A DNA stretch of 17,333 bases from an uncultured Lachnospiraceae bacterium (GTDB lineage Bacteria; Bacillota; Clostridia; Lachnospirales; Lachnospiraceae), in assembly GCA_902797785.1 (NCBI GenBank), contig CADBUD010000284.1:1-17333 (forward strand), read 5' to 3'. Both the position numbers and the translations under genes were made by a program. Each line of letters begins with the position of its first letter. The stretch's first letter is position 1. Below, piece after piece: positions 1 to 8,300 of the stretch. Below the pieces are notes generated by a model. The model was not told where the DNA came from, did not search any database, and saw only the letters and a program-made list of their open reading frames with translations.

Positions 1-43
1 CGGGGCAGCAGTGCGCCAAATGCGACCGAAGGGAGTATTTGCA
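1..43 (-). repeat. Edge of a dispersed structured intergenic repeat
   Basis: Bases 1-43 match the reverse complement of 16298-16340 at 39 of 43 positions, so the same element lies in opposite orientations at the two ends of the window. The similarity stops around base 44. The left part of this copy, if there is one, is outside the window. A 7-bp stem (17-23 with 35-41) is present in both copies. The A-to-G change at position 22 keeps pairing as G-U, which suggests that the structure matters. The strand is given relative to the copy at 16258-16418. Confidence 0.7.
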
Positions 44-60
44 CTCTGTGTGCCTTCGGT
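25..60. repeat. 8-bp inverted repeat upstream of the first gene
   Basis: ACCGAAGG at 25-32 is exactly complementary to CCTTCGGT at 53-60, with a 20-base spacer. It partly overlaps the dispersed repeat. No T-run follows, so it is not a classical terminator. Its role is unknown. Confidence 0.45.
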
Positions 61-142
61 ATGTGCATTTTGTTGCTATGAACAGCGGAGCTGTGAATAT
101 TAAAAGAATAAAAGAACAGAAGGCATGAGACAGAGGATGAGC

Positions 143-859
143 ATGAATAAATCAAGAATAAAGCGAATTGCCGTAGGGGTGTTTTTTTTCATCGTTCTGC
201 TACAGCCAACAGGCGGAGCGATAAATCAAGGATTGATGCATTCAAAAGCATATGAGCTGCCGTTTGTACCGGTAGAAGAATCTACAGAAGGAGCAACGGA
301 ACAAACAAAAGAAGAAATAGAAACAGAAAAGGAAACGGAAAAAGAAACGGAAAAAGAATCAGAAGAGCTCCCTGTGTTATCTCCGGATGGGACGGATGAG
401 ATGAACCAAAAGGACAGCGGCAAAGACCCGGGAGATGTAAAGGAAAGCAGAAGAGATTCGGCCAATGCAAAGGACAATAGTACAGACCCGGGCAACGCAA
501 AAGACAACAGTACAGACCCGGGCAACGCAAAAGACAACAGTACAGATCCGGGCAATGCAAAAGACAACAGTACAGATTCGGGCAACGCAAAAGACGGTGG
601 TACAGACTCTGGCAATGCAAAGGACAGTAGTACAGATCCGGCGAAGAAAGCGGGTGATAGTGTTGGAGGAAAGAATGCCCAAAATGCTTCAGGACAGGCA
701 GTTGATGAGAATCCCGGTACAGAAGAGGGGGAAAAGAAAACTCATCATGGGATATTTCTGCTGGTAATTATAGGCGGCGTGGGCGGTGCTGTTTTGGTCG
801 TAGGAAGCTTCGTAAGGAAAAAAAGGGGAGATGACATTGGAAAAACAAAGAAGAGATGA
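143..859 (+). CDS. Secreted membrane-anchored repeat-rich stalk protein, function unknown
   Basis: I do not recognise a family. ATG starts exist at 125, 137 and 143. I chose 143 because AGAGG at 132-136 lies 6 bases upstream of it, whereas 125 has no properly spaced site. From 143 the protein is about 238 residues: a basic start and hydrophobic segment (signal peptide or anchor), an acidic Glu/Thr/Lys low-complexity stretch built on ETEK, six tandem 10-residue repeats of consensus GNAKDNSTDP (461-640), a flexible linker, then a C-terminal membrane helix (residues FLLVIIGGVGGAVLVVGSF) and a basic tail. There is no LPXTG motif, so I infer membrane anchoring, with the hydrophilic region outside the cell as a spacer or stalk. 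The Ser/Thr-rich repeats could be glycosylated. It overlaps the next gene by 23 bases, which implies translational coupling. Gene call is confident; function is open. Confidence 0.8.
   Translation: MNKSRIKRIAVGVFFFIVLLQPTGGAINQGLMHSKAYELPFVPVEESTEGATEQTKEEIETEKETEKETEKESEELPVLSPDGTDEMNQKDSGKDPGDVKESRRDSANAKDNSTDPGNAKDNSTDPGNAKDNSTDPGNAKDNSTDSGNAKDGGTDSGNAKDSSTDPAKKAGDSVGGKNAQNASGQAVDENPGTEEGEKKTHHGIFLLVIIGGVGGAVLVVGSFVRKKRGDDIGKTKKR
461..640 (+). repeat. Tandem 30-bp coding repeat, six units
   Basis: Six contiguous 30-bp units begin at 461, 491, 521, 551, 581 and 611, each encoding a variant of GNAKDNSTDP. The units at 491 and 521 are identical, and the outer units diverge slightly. A degenerate seventh unit (GDVKESRRDS) precedes them at 431-460. 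Because the period is a multiple of three, gain or loss of units by slippage or recombination would change stalk length without a frameshift. Confidence 0.95.
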
Positions 860-1694
860 GTTTCGAATCATACTTTGCATCATCGCAGGATTGCTGATTT
901 CAGTTAATCTGCGCACGTTTGTTCATACCGGAGGTCTGCTTCCCGGAGGTTTTTCCGGACTGACGCTATTGATTCAAAGTATTTTCCAGGAATTTTTAGG
1001 GATTACCATATTTTATGGTCCGCTCTACATCTTTCTTAACTTATTCCCAATCATCATCAGTTATTTTAAAATTGGGAAAAAGTTTACCATTTATTCCTGT
1101 ATTACCATTCTTCTCGTTGCAGTGGTTACGGATTTTATTCCGGAGATTGTGATTACCTATGATATTTTATTGATCAGTGTGTTTGGAGGAATTGTCAATG
1201 GATTTGCAGTCATCCTCTGCCTTTATGCAGGGGCGACGAGTGGAGGGACGGACTTTATTTCTATCTATATTTCTGAAAAATTTGGAATTGATGCATGGAA
1301 TTATATTTTGATTTTTAATGCCGTCCTGCTGATCTGCGACGGATTCTTATTCGGTTGGAATAAAGCATTGTATTCCATCATTTTTCAATTTACATCGACA
1401 CAGGTGATCAATCTGGGATATAAGCGTTATAAAAAATTTACTCTTTTTATTGTGACAGATCTGCCAGAGGAAGTCGTAGATGTCATCGACCGGCTGACGA
1501 ATCATGGCGCAACAGAGATGGATGTCATGGGGACACATAAAAACACACCTAGAAATATGATTTATTCTGTCATCGATGCGGATGAGCTGAAATTGGTAGA
1601 GCAGGCCATTAAGGAGGTGGATCCGGCAGCGTTTATCAACGTAGTCCGGACGGAACAGATTCAGGGTCGGTATTATATGCGGCCGAATGATTAG
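837..1694 (+). CDS. YitT family membrane protein (DUF161 + DUF2179)
   Basis: A member of the YitT family, whose biochemical role is not established. An ATG at 831 directly abuts AAGGGGAG (823-830), which leaves no spacer. A TTG at 837 (protein begins MEKQRRDEF) has the ideal 6-base spacing and is the preferred start, giving 285 residues. The N-terminal two thirds is a hydrophobic DUF161 region of about five to six membrane helices. It contains two glycine-rich motifs, GGLLPGGFSGL near residue 30 and GATSGGTDFIS near residue 130, which look like an internal pair. The last 80 or so residues form a soluble DUF2179 domain (starting near VTDLPEEVVDVIDRL), with the family motif around GTHKNTPRNMIYSVI. 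The length is normal for the family. It overlaps the upstream stalk gene, so the two probably form one transcription unit. Confidence 0.93.
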   Translation: MEKQRRDEFRIILCIIAGLLISVNLRTFVHTGGLLPGGFSGLTLLIQSIFQEFLGITIFYGPLYIFLNLFPIIISYFKIGKKFTIYSCITILLVAVVTDFIPEIVITYDILLISVFGGIVNGFAVILCLYAGATSGGTDFISIYISEKFGIDAWNYILIFNAVLLICDGFLFGWNKALYSIIFQFTSTQVINLGYKRYKKFTLFIVTDLPEEVVDVIDRLTNHGATEMDVMGTHKNTPRNMIYSVIDADELKLVEQAIKEVDPAAFINVVRTEQIQGRYYMRPND

Positions 1695-1695
1695 G

Positions 1696-1725
1696 GATAC
1701 TTGTTAACGGGATAAAATGATGCGT
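1696..1725 (+). repeat. Short (30-bp) copy of a dispersed element
   Basis: GATACTTGTTAACG followed by GGATAAAATGATGCGT. It begins one base after the yitT-like stop codon and ends 34 bases before the next start. It matches 5221-5234 plus 5261-5276 at 28 of 30 positions, with the 26-bp hairpin-forming middle of the other copy absent. It contains the palindrome GTTAAC. It could be a regulatory site or a small mobile or repetitive element. Confidence 0.7.
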
Positions 1726-1759
1726 ATGGTTTCTGGAAAAAGAAAAAAACGGAGAGATT

Positions 1760-2656
1760 ATGATATATATTATGACAGCCTTATATCAAGAGGCAAAGCC
1801 CATCTTGAAACATTTAGAGTTAAAACGGATACCAACGCGGACCGGACTGGAAATATATGAAGGAAGAATACCTTATCCGGGAAAAATAACGGAAAAGATA
1901 GAAAATGATGGCGCGCCCATCCGACTGGTGATCACAGGAACCGGTGTCATAGCAGCTGCGGCTGCGACGGCGGCCAGCTTGTCAGATGTCCGGGGCGGAG
2001 AACAGGATTTTTTGATAAATTGGGGAAGCTGCGCAGCGGAGAGAGGAGACCTTTTGGAAGGTTATCTTGCCAATCAACTGATCTCTACCATGGATCAAAA
2101 GACCTATTATCCAGATCTGCTGTTCAAGACTGGATGGAAAGAAGCCTGTGTCATAACGGAGCCGGGGGTATGGAACCAAAGTACCCACCATGCATCAGAT
2201 CGTGTCATACTTCATGATATGGAGGCAGCAGCAATCTATTATGCGGCATCCTTTTTTCTGGCTCCGCATCAGATGCTGTTTGCAAAGGTTGTTACAGATT
2301 TTGGTATGGAGAAAGCAGAGGCGGAATCTGATGCTATGAAAAAGAAATGTGCTGAAATGATGGAGCGGGCTTATCCGAGACTGGAAACGCTTCTGCAATC
2401 GTTATCTGAATTTTTGATGGAGGAATCTGCAAGTGATGGGTGGGAGGAACCGGAAGAACTTAACATTTTGTATCAGGAATTTTGTTGCTCAGAGACCATG
2501 AAAGCAGATTTGAGAAAGCAGATTCATTATTGGATTCTGGCACAGGTGGACTATCAGGCAGAGATGGAAAAACTTCGTCTGGCGGGAGAACTTCCCTGCA
2601 GGGACAGACGGGAGGGAAAAAAGAGAATTGAACAGCTTAAAAAGACACTATTTTAA
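1760..2656 (+). CDS. Nucleoside phosphorylase-fold protein, MTA/SAH-nucleosidase-like
   Basis: Residues 1-205 resemble the purine nucleoside phosphorylase/MTAN superfamily. The expected sites are visible: E11 in the N-terminal strand (ALYQEAK), the glycine/alanine-rich ITGTGVIAAAAA at 58-68, NWGSCAAERGD at 87-97, DMEAAAI at 153-159 (E155) and VTDFG at 178-182 (D180). E11, E155 and D180 sit where the catalytic or ribose-binding Glu, Glu and Asp of MTAN would be. Hydrolysis of MTA, SAH or 5'-deoxyadenosine is therefore plausible, but the substrate is not proven. Residues 210-298 are an acidic-to-basic, probably helical extension without a recognised domain, unusual for MTAN (about 230 residues). 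The start at 1760 has GGAGAG at 1751-1756, rather close (3 bases); ATG 1772 is an alternative. It overlaps the SPL gene by 29 bases, which implies a functional pair. Confidence 0.8.
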   Translation: MIYIMTALYQEAKPILKHLELKRIPTRTGLEIYEGRIPYPGKITEKIENDGAPIRLVITGTGVIAAAAATAASLSDVRGGEQDFLINWGSCAAERGDLLEGYLANQLISTMDQKTYYPDLLFKTGWKEACVITEPGVWNQSTHHASDRVILHDMEAAAIYYAASFFLAPHQMLFAKVVTDFGMEKAEAESDAMKKKCAEMMERAYPRLETLLQSLSEFLMEESASDGWEEPEELNILYQEFCCSETMKADLRKQIHYWILAQVDYQAEMEKLRLAGELPCRDRREGKKRIEQLKKTLF

Positions 2657-3644
2657 TGAGCCGTTTTCTCATATTTATATCGAAGAAGAAATATTGACCC
2701 ATGAGAGGACTCAAAAAATCCTGAAAAAATTCCCACAGTCTGAACAAATCATTATCAGGCATTATAAAGATGTGTTCTGCCGGAAACGGCAAAAGAGCAG
2801 CTGGCAGGCTCAGGTACCGATGTTGATCCTGGCAAAGAAACGGGAGCATTGGCTCTATCCGGGCGCTCCAGTCTGCCAAAATTTTGAAGAACCGCATTTT
2901 TATTATACCTCTTGTGTGATGAATTGTCTGTATCAGTGCGAATACTGCTATCTAAAGGGAATGTATCCTTCTGGAAATCTCGTGGTTTTTGTCAATTTAG
3001 AGGACACTTTTTTGGCATTGGAAAAGATACTAAAGCAGCATCCGGTCTATCTCTGTATTTCTTATGATACAGATTTGATGGCATTGGAGAGTATGACCGG
3101 TTTCGTGGAGGAATGGATTTCATTTGCGGGACGGCATGAAAATCTCAAGCTGGAATGTCGGACAAAATGCGGGAGACAGGATCTGTGGCAGAGGTTTACA
3201 CCGCAAAAAAATGTAATTTTTGCATTTACCATTTCACCGGAAGCGATCCGGATTGCTCATGAGAAACAGACCTCTTCCCTGAAAAGCCGACTGGACACGG
3301 CAAAGCTGGCAATGGATGCTGGATTTATGGTTCGTCTATGTTTCGATCCCATGATCTACATTCCGGATTGGAAAAAGCACTATGGGGAGATGGTGGATCA
3401 AGTGGGCGCTGCCATAGCATGGACAAGACTTTACGATGTCAGCATCGGTTCGTTTCGTATTTCCCAGGATTACCTGAAAAGACTCAGAAAAGAAAATCCG
3501 GATTCTTCTGTCGTCTGGTTTCCTTTCGAGAATGAAGGTGGAGTCTATCAATATCCACGGGATCTAAGAATAGAAATGGAGCAGTTTCTGGCAGGAACCC
3601 TTAAAAAGTACCTGTCAGAGAAAAAAATCTTTTTGTGGAAGTAG
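2628..3644 (+). CDS. splB: Spore photoproduct lyase family radical SAM protein
   Basis: Spore photoproduct lyase uses a [4Fe-4S] cluster and SAM to split the thymine dimer formed in UV-irradiated spore DNA. The 338-residue length matches the family. The radical SAM cluster motif CxxxCxxC is at C100, C104 and C107 (NCLYQCEYCYLKG), with the family's aromatic YL after the third Cys. A conserved-looking Cys at 143 (YLCISYDTD) falls where the H-atom-donor Cys of SPL (C141 in Bacillus subtilis) is expected; this alignment is mine. FTISPEAI near 200 and LKSRLDTAKLAMDAGF near 220-235 match the usual SPL barrel. The start is a TTG at 2628 inside the upstream gene, with GGAGGG at 2611-2616. Without it the first ~60 residues would be lost. 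No splA-like gene is seen. Substrate specificity could differ from classical SPL. Confidence 0.88.
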   Translation: MNSLKRHYFNEPFSHIYIEEEILTHERTQKILKKFPQSEQIIIRHYKDVFCRKRQKSSWQAQVPMLILAKKREHWLYPGAPVCQNFEEPHFYYTSCVMNCLYQCEYCYLKGMYPSGNLVVFVNLEDTFLALEKILKQHPVYLCISYDTDLMALESMTGFVEEWISFAGRHENLKLECRTKCGRQDLWQRFTPQKNVIFAFTISPEAIRIAHEKQTSSLKSRLDTAKLAMDAGFMVRLCFDPMIYIPDWKKHYGEMVDQVGAAIAWTRLYDVSIGSFRISQDYLKRLRKENPDSSVVWFPFENEGGVYQYPRDLRIEMEQFLAGTLKKYLSEKKIFLWK

Positions 3645-3660
3645 AAATGGAGGTGCAGCT

Positions 3661-5145
3661 ATGTTAAAGGAATGGGTAAAAGAAGAAAGACCGAGTGAGG
3701 AAGAAATTGCGGAGCGTTTAAAAAAGGCAAGAGTGGAGCTTGCGGCCAGACAGGTGGCAATCAAAGAGAAAAAATTGCCGGTCCTGGTCGTCATTGATGG
3801 CTGGGGAGCCGCTGGAAAAGGCAGCGTGCTCGGACGTATCATTAAAAATCTGGATCCAAGGTTCTTCAACTGTGAAACTCTGGCAAGTCCTACCGAGGAG
3901 GATCTTAGAAGACCGTTTTTGTATCGGTATTTCGTTAAGATCCCAGCTGCCGGAAAGATTACCTTTTTTGATGGAAGCTGGATGGGAGAAATCACCTCGG
4001 CCAGACTGATGGGCGAGATTGGCGACAAGAAATACAAGAAATATCTGACCAGTGTCAAACGGTTTGAACGCCAGCTGAATGATAATGGATATCTGGTGGT
4101 CAAATTTTTCTTCCATATTGAGGAAAAGGTTCAGAAAAAACGCATCAAACAGCTTTTGAGCGATACCTATACCGCATGGAGAGTCTCAGAAAAGGATCAG
4201 TGGCAGAATAAGCATTATGAAAAATGTATGGATGTATTTGATGAGTATATTGATGCAACGAATCAATTTGTCGCACCATGGTATTTTATCGACTCAGCGA
4301 ATAAGAAGTGGGCAGAGCTGCAGATGACGGAGATCCTGGTCTCCAGCATCAATACAGCACTCGAAAATGCCGAACTGCATCAGAAGGCACCGCTTCTTCA
4401 GAATACTTTTCCATTAAAGAAGATTCCTCGTTTGTCAGAAATCCCCTTGAATTTAAGCCTGACGGAGGAGGAATACAAAGAAGATCTGGATCGTCTTCAA
4501 AAGAGACTGGGAGAGCTGCATAATGAGCTGTACCATAAAAAGATTCCTGTGGTCATTGCCTATGAAGGATGGGATGCCGCAGGAAAGGGAGGAAATATCA
4601 AACGAATTGCAGCGGCTCTCGATCCAAGGGGGTATGTTGTACATCCAATTGCGAGTCCGGAGCCCGCAGAAAAAGCAAGACATTATTTATGGAGATTCTG
4701 GAACCGGCTGCCGAAGGACGGTCATATTGCGATATTTGACCGGACATGGTACGGCAGAGTCATGGTTGAGAGGCTCGAAGGGTTCTGTTCGGAAAACGAC
4801 TGGCAGCGTGCCTACAATGAAATCAATGAATTCGAAAAAGAACTGGCAGACTGGGGCGCTGTGATCATCAAATTCTGGGTTCAGATCGATAAAGAGACCC
4901 AGCTTGAGAGATTTACCGAGAGACAGAATACCCCGGAGAAGCAGTGGAAGATTACGGACGAGGACTGGCGGAACAGAGAAAAATGGGATCAGTATGAGGT
5001 CGCTGTGGATGAGATGCTGATGAAGACCAATACGTCGTATGCTCCATGGCATGTTCTGGAATCCAATGATAAGAAATATGCCAGAATCAAGGCTCTAAAG
5101 ATTGTGATCAGAGCATTGGAGAAGCGTTTGGGGGAACAGAGCTGA
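3661..5145 (+). CDS. pap: Polyphosphate:AMP phosphotransferase, two-domain PPK2
   Basis: Two PPK2 domains in tandem, the architecture of the polyphosphate-dependent AMP phosphotransferases (AMP + polyP gives ADP); the 494-residue length fits that group. Domain 1 has a Walker A loop GWGAAGKGS at 47-55 and FDGSWMGE at 103-110. Domain 2 has GWDAAGKGG at 303-311 and the canonical FDRTWYGR at 359-366. The Arg and Tyr of FDRxWY are missing from domain 1, so catalysis probably resides in the C-terminal domain while domain 1 is structural, as described for other fused PPK2 proteins. The ATG has GGAGGTG at 3649-3655 with 5-base spacing, and the gene follows the SPL gene by 16 bases, so it is likely co-transcribed. 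Cytoplasmic; it would recharge AMP from stored polyphosphate. The link to photoproduct repair, perhaps during germination, is only inference. Confidence 0.93.
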   Translation: MLKEWVKEERPSEEEIAERLKKARVELAARQVAIKEKKLPVLVVIDGWGAAGKGSVLGRIIKNLDPRFFNCETLASPTEEDLRRPFLYRYFVKIPAAGKITFFDGSWMGEITSARLMGEIGDKKYKKYLTSVKRFERQLNDNGYLVVKFFFHIEEKVQKKRIKQLLSDTYTAWRVSEKDQWQNKHYEKCMDVFDEYIDATNQFVAPWYFIDSANKKWAELQMTEILVSSINTALENAELHQKAPLLQNTFPLKKIPRLSEIPLNLSLTEEEYKEDLDRLQKRLGELHNELYHKKIPVVIAYEGWDAAGKGGNIKRIAAALDPRGYVVHPIASPEPAEKARHYLWRFWNRLPKDGHIAIFDRTWYGRVMVERLEGFCSENDWQRAYNEINEFEKELADWGAVIIKFWVQIDKETQLERFTERQNTPEKQWKITDEDWRNREKWDQYEVAVDEMLMKTNTSYAPWHVLESNDKKYARIKALKIVIRALEKRLGEQS

Positions 5146-5165
5146 ATGGCTGCAGATTGTTCCAC

Positions 5166-5194
5166 TTGAACAAGATATTTTTTTGTGCTATGAT
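5166..5194 (+). promoter_or_regulatory. Candidate sigma-A promoter upstream of purL (distal)
   Basis: TTGAAC at 5166-5171 and TATGAT at 5189-5194 are separated by exactly 17 bases. This would start transcription near 5201 and give purL a leader of about 140 bases that includes the long hairpin at 5222-5264. The -35 overlaps a weak 6-bp inverted repeat (5157-5162 with 5168-5173) followed by T-rich sequence, which could instead be a poor terminator of the upstream operon. Confidence 0.5.
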
Positions 5195-5220
5195 AGAAAC
5201 TAAGGGAATGAATCACAGCT

Positions 5221-5276
5221 GATACTCGTTAACGAAAACCATTACCGGTTTTCGTTAACGGTATAAAATGATGCGT
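5221..5276 (+). repeat. Long copy of the dispersed element, with an 18-bp-stem hairpin
   Basis: CGTTAACGAAAACC at 5227-5240 pairs perfectly with GGTTTTCGTTAACG at 5247-5260 around the loop ATTACC. With a one-base bulge at 5226 the stem extends by four more pairs (ATAC 5222-5225 with GTAT 5261-5264). Removing 5235-5260 leaves the 30-bp element seen at 1696-1725. Each arm contains the palindrome CGTTAACG. No T-run follows on the + strand, so it is not an ordinary terminator. It lies in the presumed purL leader and could be an operator, an attenuator or processing structure, or a small repetitive element. Confidence 0.75.
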
Positions 5277-5285
5277 GAACTTGTT

Positions 5286-5313
5286 TTGCGCCAATTGCGT
5301 TAATGAGTATAAT
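5286..5313 (+). promoter_or_regulatory. Candidate proximal promoter of purL
   Basis: A perfect TATAAT lies at 5308-5313, with TTGCGC at 5286-5291 16 bases upstream. Transcription would start near 5320, just ahead of the GGAGG ribosome binding site at 5332-5336, skipping the hairpin. The -35 is weak. The gap 5146-5342 therefore holds two possible promoters and the hairpin. I see no purine, ZTP or other riboswitch in it. Confidence 0.45.
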
Positions 5314-5342
5314 AAAAAGATAAGATACAATGGAGGAACAAC

Positions 5343-8300
5343 ATGTCTAACGTAAAAAGAGTCTATGTAGAAAAAAAACCACCTTATGCAGTAAAAGCAA
5401 AAGAGCTACATTCTGAAATCAAAAGCTATCTGGGAATTTCTACGGTAACAAACGTCAGAGAACTGATCCGCTATGATGTAGAAAATATTTCAGAGGAAAC
5501 CTTTGAAAAGGCAAAGACATTGATTTTTTCCGAGCCGCCGGTAGATGAAATCTATGAGGAAAGCTTTCCGTTGAACTCCGGAGAAGGAGAGTCGGTCTTC
5601 AGTGTGGAATACCTTCCGGGACAGTTCGATCAGAGGGCAGACTCTGCGATGCAGTGTGTGAAACTATTAAACGAAGAAGAAGATCCGATGATCAAAACTG
5701 CAGTGACCTATGTAATTGACGGGATCCTGACACCGGAGGAATTAGACAGCATAAAGCATCATTGTATCAATCCGGTAGATTCTAGAGAAACCGGAGCAGA
5801 AAAGCCGGATACTCTGATGACGAAGTTTGATGAGCCGGCAGACATCTCAATCTTTGAGGGATTTATGGATATGCCGGAGGCAGAGCTGAAGGATTTATAT
5901 CTTTCCTTGAATCTGGCAATGACCTTTCAGGATTTTCTTCATATTCAAAATTATTTCAAAAATGAGGAAAAAAGGGATCCATCCATGACGGAAATCCGGG
6001 TTCTGGATACATACTGGTCCGATCATTGCCGTCATACGACATTTTCCACTGAGTTAAAAGAGGTTTCCTTTGAAAATGGATTCTATCAAAAACCAATCAA
6101 AGAGGCCTATCAACAATATTTATCCGATCGTGAGGTATTATATCAAGGCAGGGAGGATAAGTTCATCTGCCTGATGGATCTGGCACTTTTAGCGATGAAG
6201 CGCCTCAAAAAAGAGGGGAAGCTGGACGACCTTGAAGAGTCAGAGGAAATTAATGCCTGCAGTATCGTTGTTCCGGTCGAGATTGACGGAAAGACAGAGG
6301 AGTGGCTGGTGAATTTTAAAAACGAGACGCATAACCATCCGACAGAAATCGAGCCGTTCGGTGGTGCTGCGACCTGTCTTGGCGGTGCAATCCGTGATCC
6401 GCTTTCCGGAAGGACCTATGTTTATCAGGCGATGCGCGTGACCGGCGCAGCAGATCCGACCGTTTCTGTACGGGATACCCTAAAGGGGAAGCTTCCGCAG
6501 AAAAAGCTGGTGCGCGGAGCAGCGAGTGGTTACAGCTCCTATGGGAACCAGATTGGTCTGGCGACCGGTTATGTCAAAGAGATCTATCATCCGGCCTATG
6601 TGGCAAAGCGGATGGAGATTGGAGCAGTGCTTGGCGCGATTCCGCGAAAGAATGTCATTCGAAAGACCTCCGATCCGGGAGATATCATTATTCTTTTGGG
6701 AGGAAGAACCGGACGTGATGGCTGTGGCGGTGCGACAGGTTCCTCCAAGGTTCATACAGAAGAGTCAATTGAAACCTGCGGCGCAGAGGTTCAAAAAGGA
6801 AATCCGCCGACAGAGAGAAAGATTCAGCGCTTATTCCGAAGAGAAGAGGTCAGCCGTCTGATTAAAAAGTGCAATGACTTTGGCGCTGGTGGAGTTTCTG
6901 TAGCGATTGGAGAGCTGGCAGCTGGCTTACAGATTGATTTAAATAAAGTTCCTAAAAAATATGCAGGACTGGACGGGACAGAAATTGCTATTTCTGAGTC
7001 CCAGGAAAGAATGGCTGTTGTGGTAGATCCAAAGGATGTAGAAGCTTTCCTATCCTATGCAAAGGAAGAGAATCTTGAGGCGGTAGAGGTGGCTGTAGTA
7101 ACAGAAGAGCCGCGTCTGGTCATGAGCTGGAGAGGAAAGGAGATCGTCAATATTTCCAGGGCATTTTTAGATACCAATGGCGCACATCAGGAAACGAGCG
7201 TTCTGGTAGAAATGCCGGAGCCGGAAAACAACTTTTTTGCACAGGATATTTTTACGAAAAACAAAAAGCTGGAGGACGTTTTAGAAGCATGGCGTCTCAA
7301 TCTTCAGGATTTGAATGTATGCTCCCAGAAGGGGCTGGTAGAGATGTTCGACAGCTCAATCGGAGCTGGAAGCGTCTATATGCCATATGGAGGAAAATAT
7401 CAGCTGACAGAGACCCAGAGCATGGTAGCCAAACTTCCGGTTCTTAAGGGAGCTTGTGATACCGTGACCATGATGAGTTATGGATTCGATCCGTATCTGT
7501 CGAGCTGGAGCCCGTTCCATGGTGCAGTCTATGCAGTTGTAGAATCTATTTCCCGGATTGTAGCGGCTGGAGGTGACTACAAAAAGATCCGGTTTACTTT
7601 TCAGGAATACTTCCGCCGGATGACAGAGGAAAAGAGACGCTGGAGTCAGCCATTTGCTGCTCTTTTAGGAGCATATCAGGCACAGCTTGGCTTTGGTCTT
7701 CCATCGATTGGAGGAAAAGACAGTATGTCAGGGACATTTAACGATATCGATGTGCCTCCGACACTGGTTTCCTTTGCTGTGGATATTGCAAAAGAGAAGG
7801 ATGTCATTACTCCAGAGCTGAAAACACCGGGGAATAAGCTTCTTTGCTTTGACCTTCCAAAGGATGAATATGACCTTCCAATCTATGAGGAAGTGAAAAA
7901 ACAATATGAGCGCATCCATGAATTGATCCAGTCCGGAAGAATCGTATCCGCTTACGTCATTGACGGAAAAGGAATGGCAGCAGCATTGAGCAAGATGTCC
8001 TTTGGAAATAAACTGGGCTTTACGCTGAGCAGCTCACTTTCCGTAAAAGAGCTGTTTGCGCCAAATATCGGCAGCATAGTCGTAGAAACGGATAAAGCCT
8101 ATGATTCAGAAATTAATGAGATGATCACAGCCAAAGAGGTTCGTTCCCTTGGACGTGTCAACGACAGGGGAAGAATCGTATATGGCTCCATGAAGCTTCC
8201 AATAGATGAGGCAATCGAGACCTGGTCAGAAAAATTAGAAAAAGTATTCCCGACCCGTTCCCATGTCGAGGCTTGTGAAGTCAGAAACGAGATCTATCAT

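Noticed and set aside
461..640. Regularly spaced 30-bp repeats resembling a CRISPR array
   Set aside because: The units are contiguous with no spacers and are in frame within a protein-coding gene, so they are a coding tandem repeat.
226..682. Long open frames on both strands over the stalk gene
   Set aside because: They arise from the 30-bp periodic repeat, which keeps other frames free of stops. None has a signal for translation.
5157..5184. Hairpin plus T-run as terminator of the PPK2 gene
   Set aside because: The stem is only 6 bp (TTGTTC/GAACAA), AT-rich, and separated from the T-run by several bases. The same bases fit a promoter with 17-base spacing better. It remains ambiguous.
5195..5342. 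Purine or ZTP riboswitch in the purL leader
   Set aside because: I could not find the conserved core or a three-way junction. The only strong structure is a single simple hairpin.
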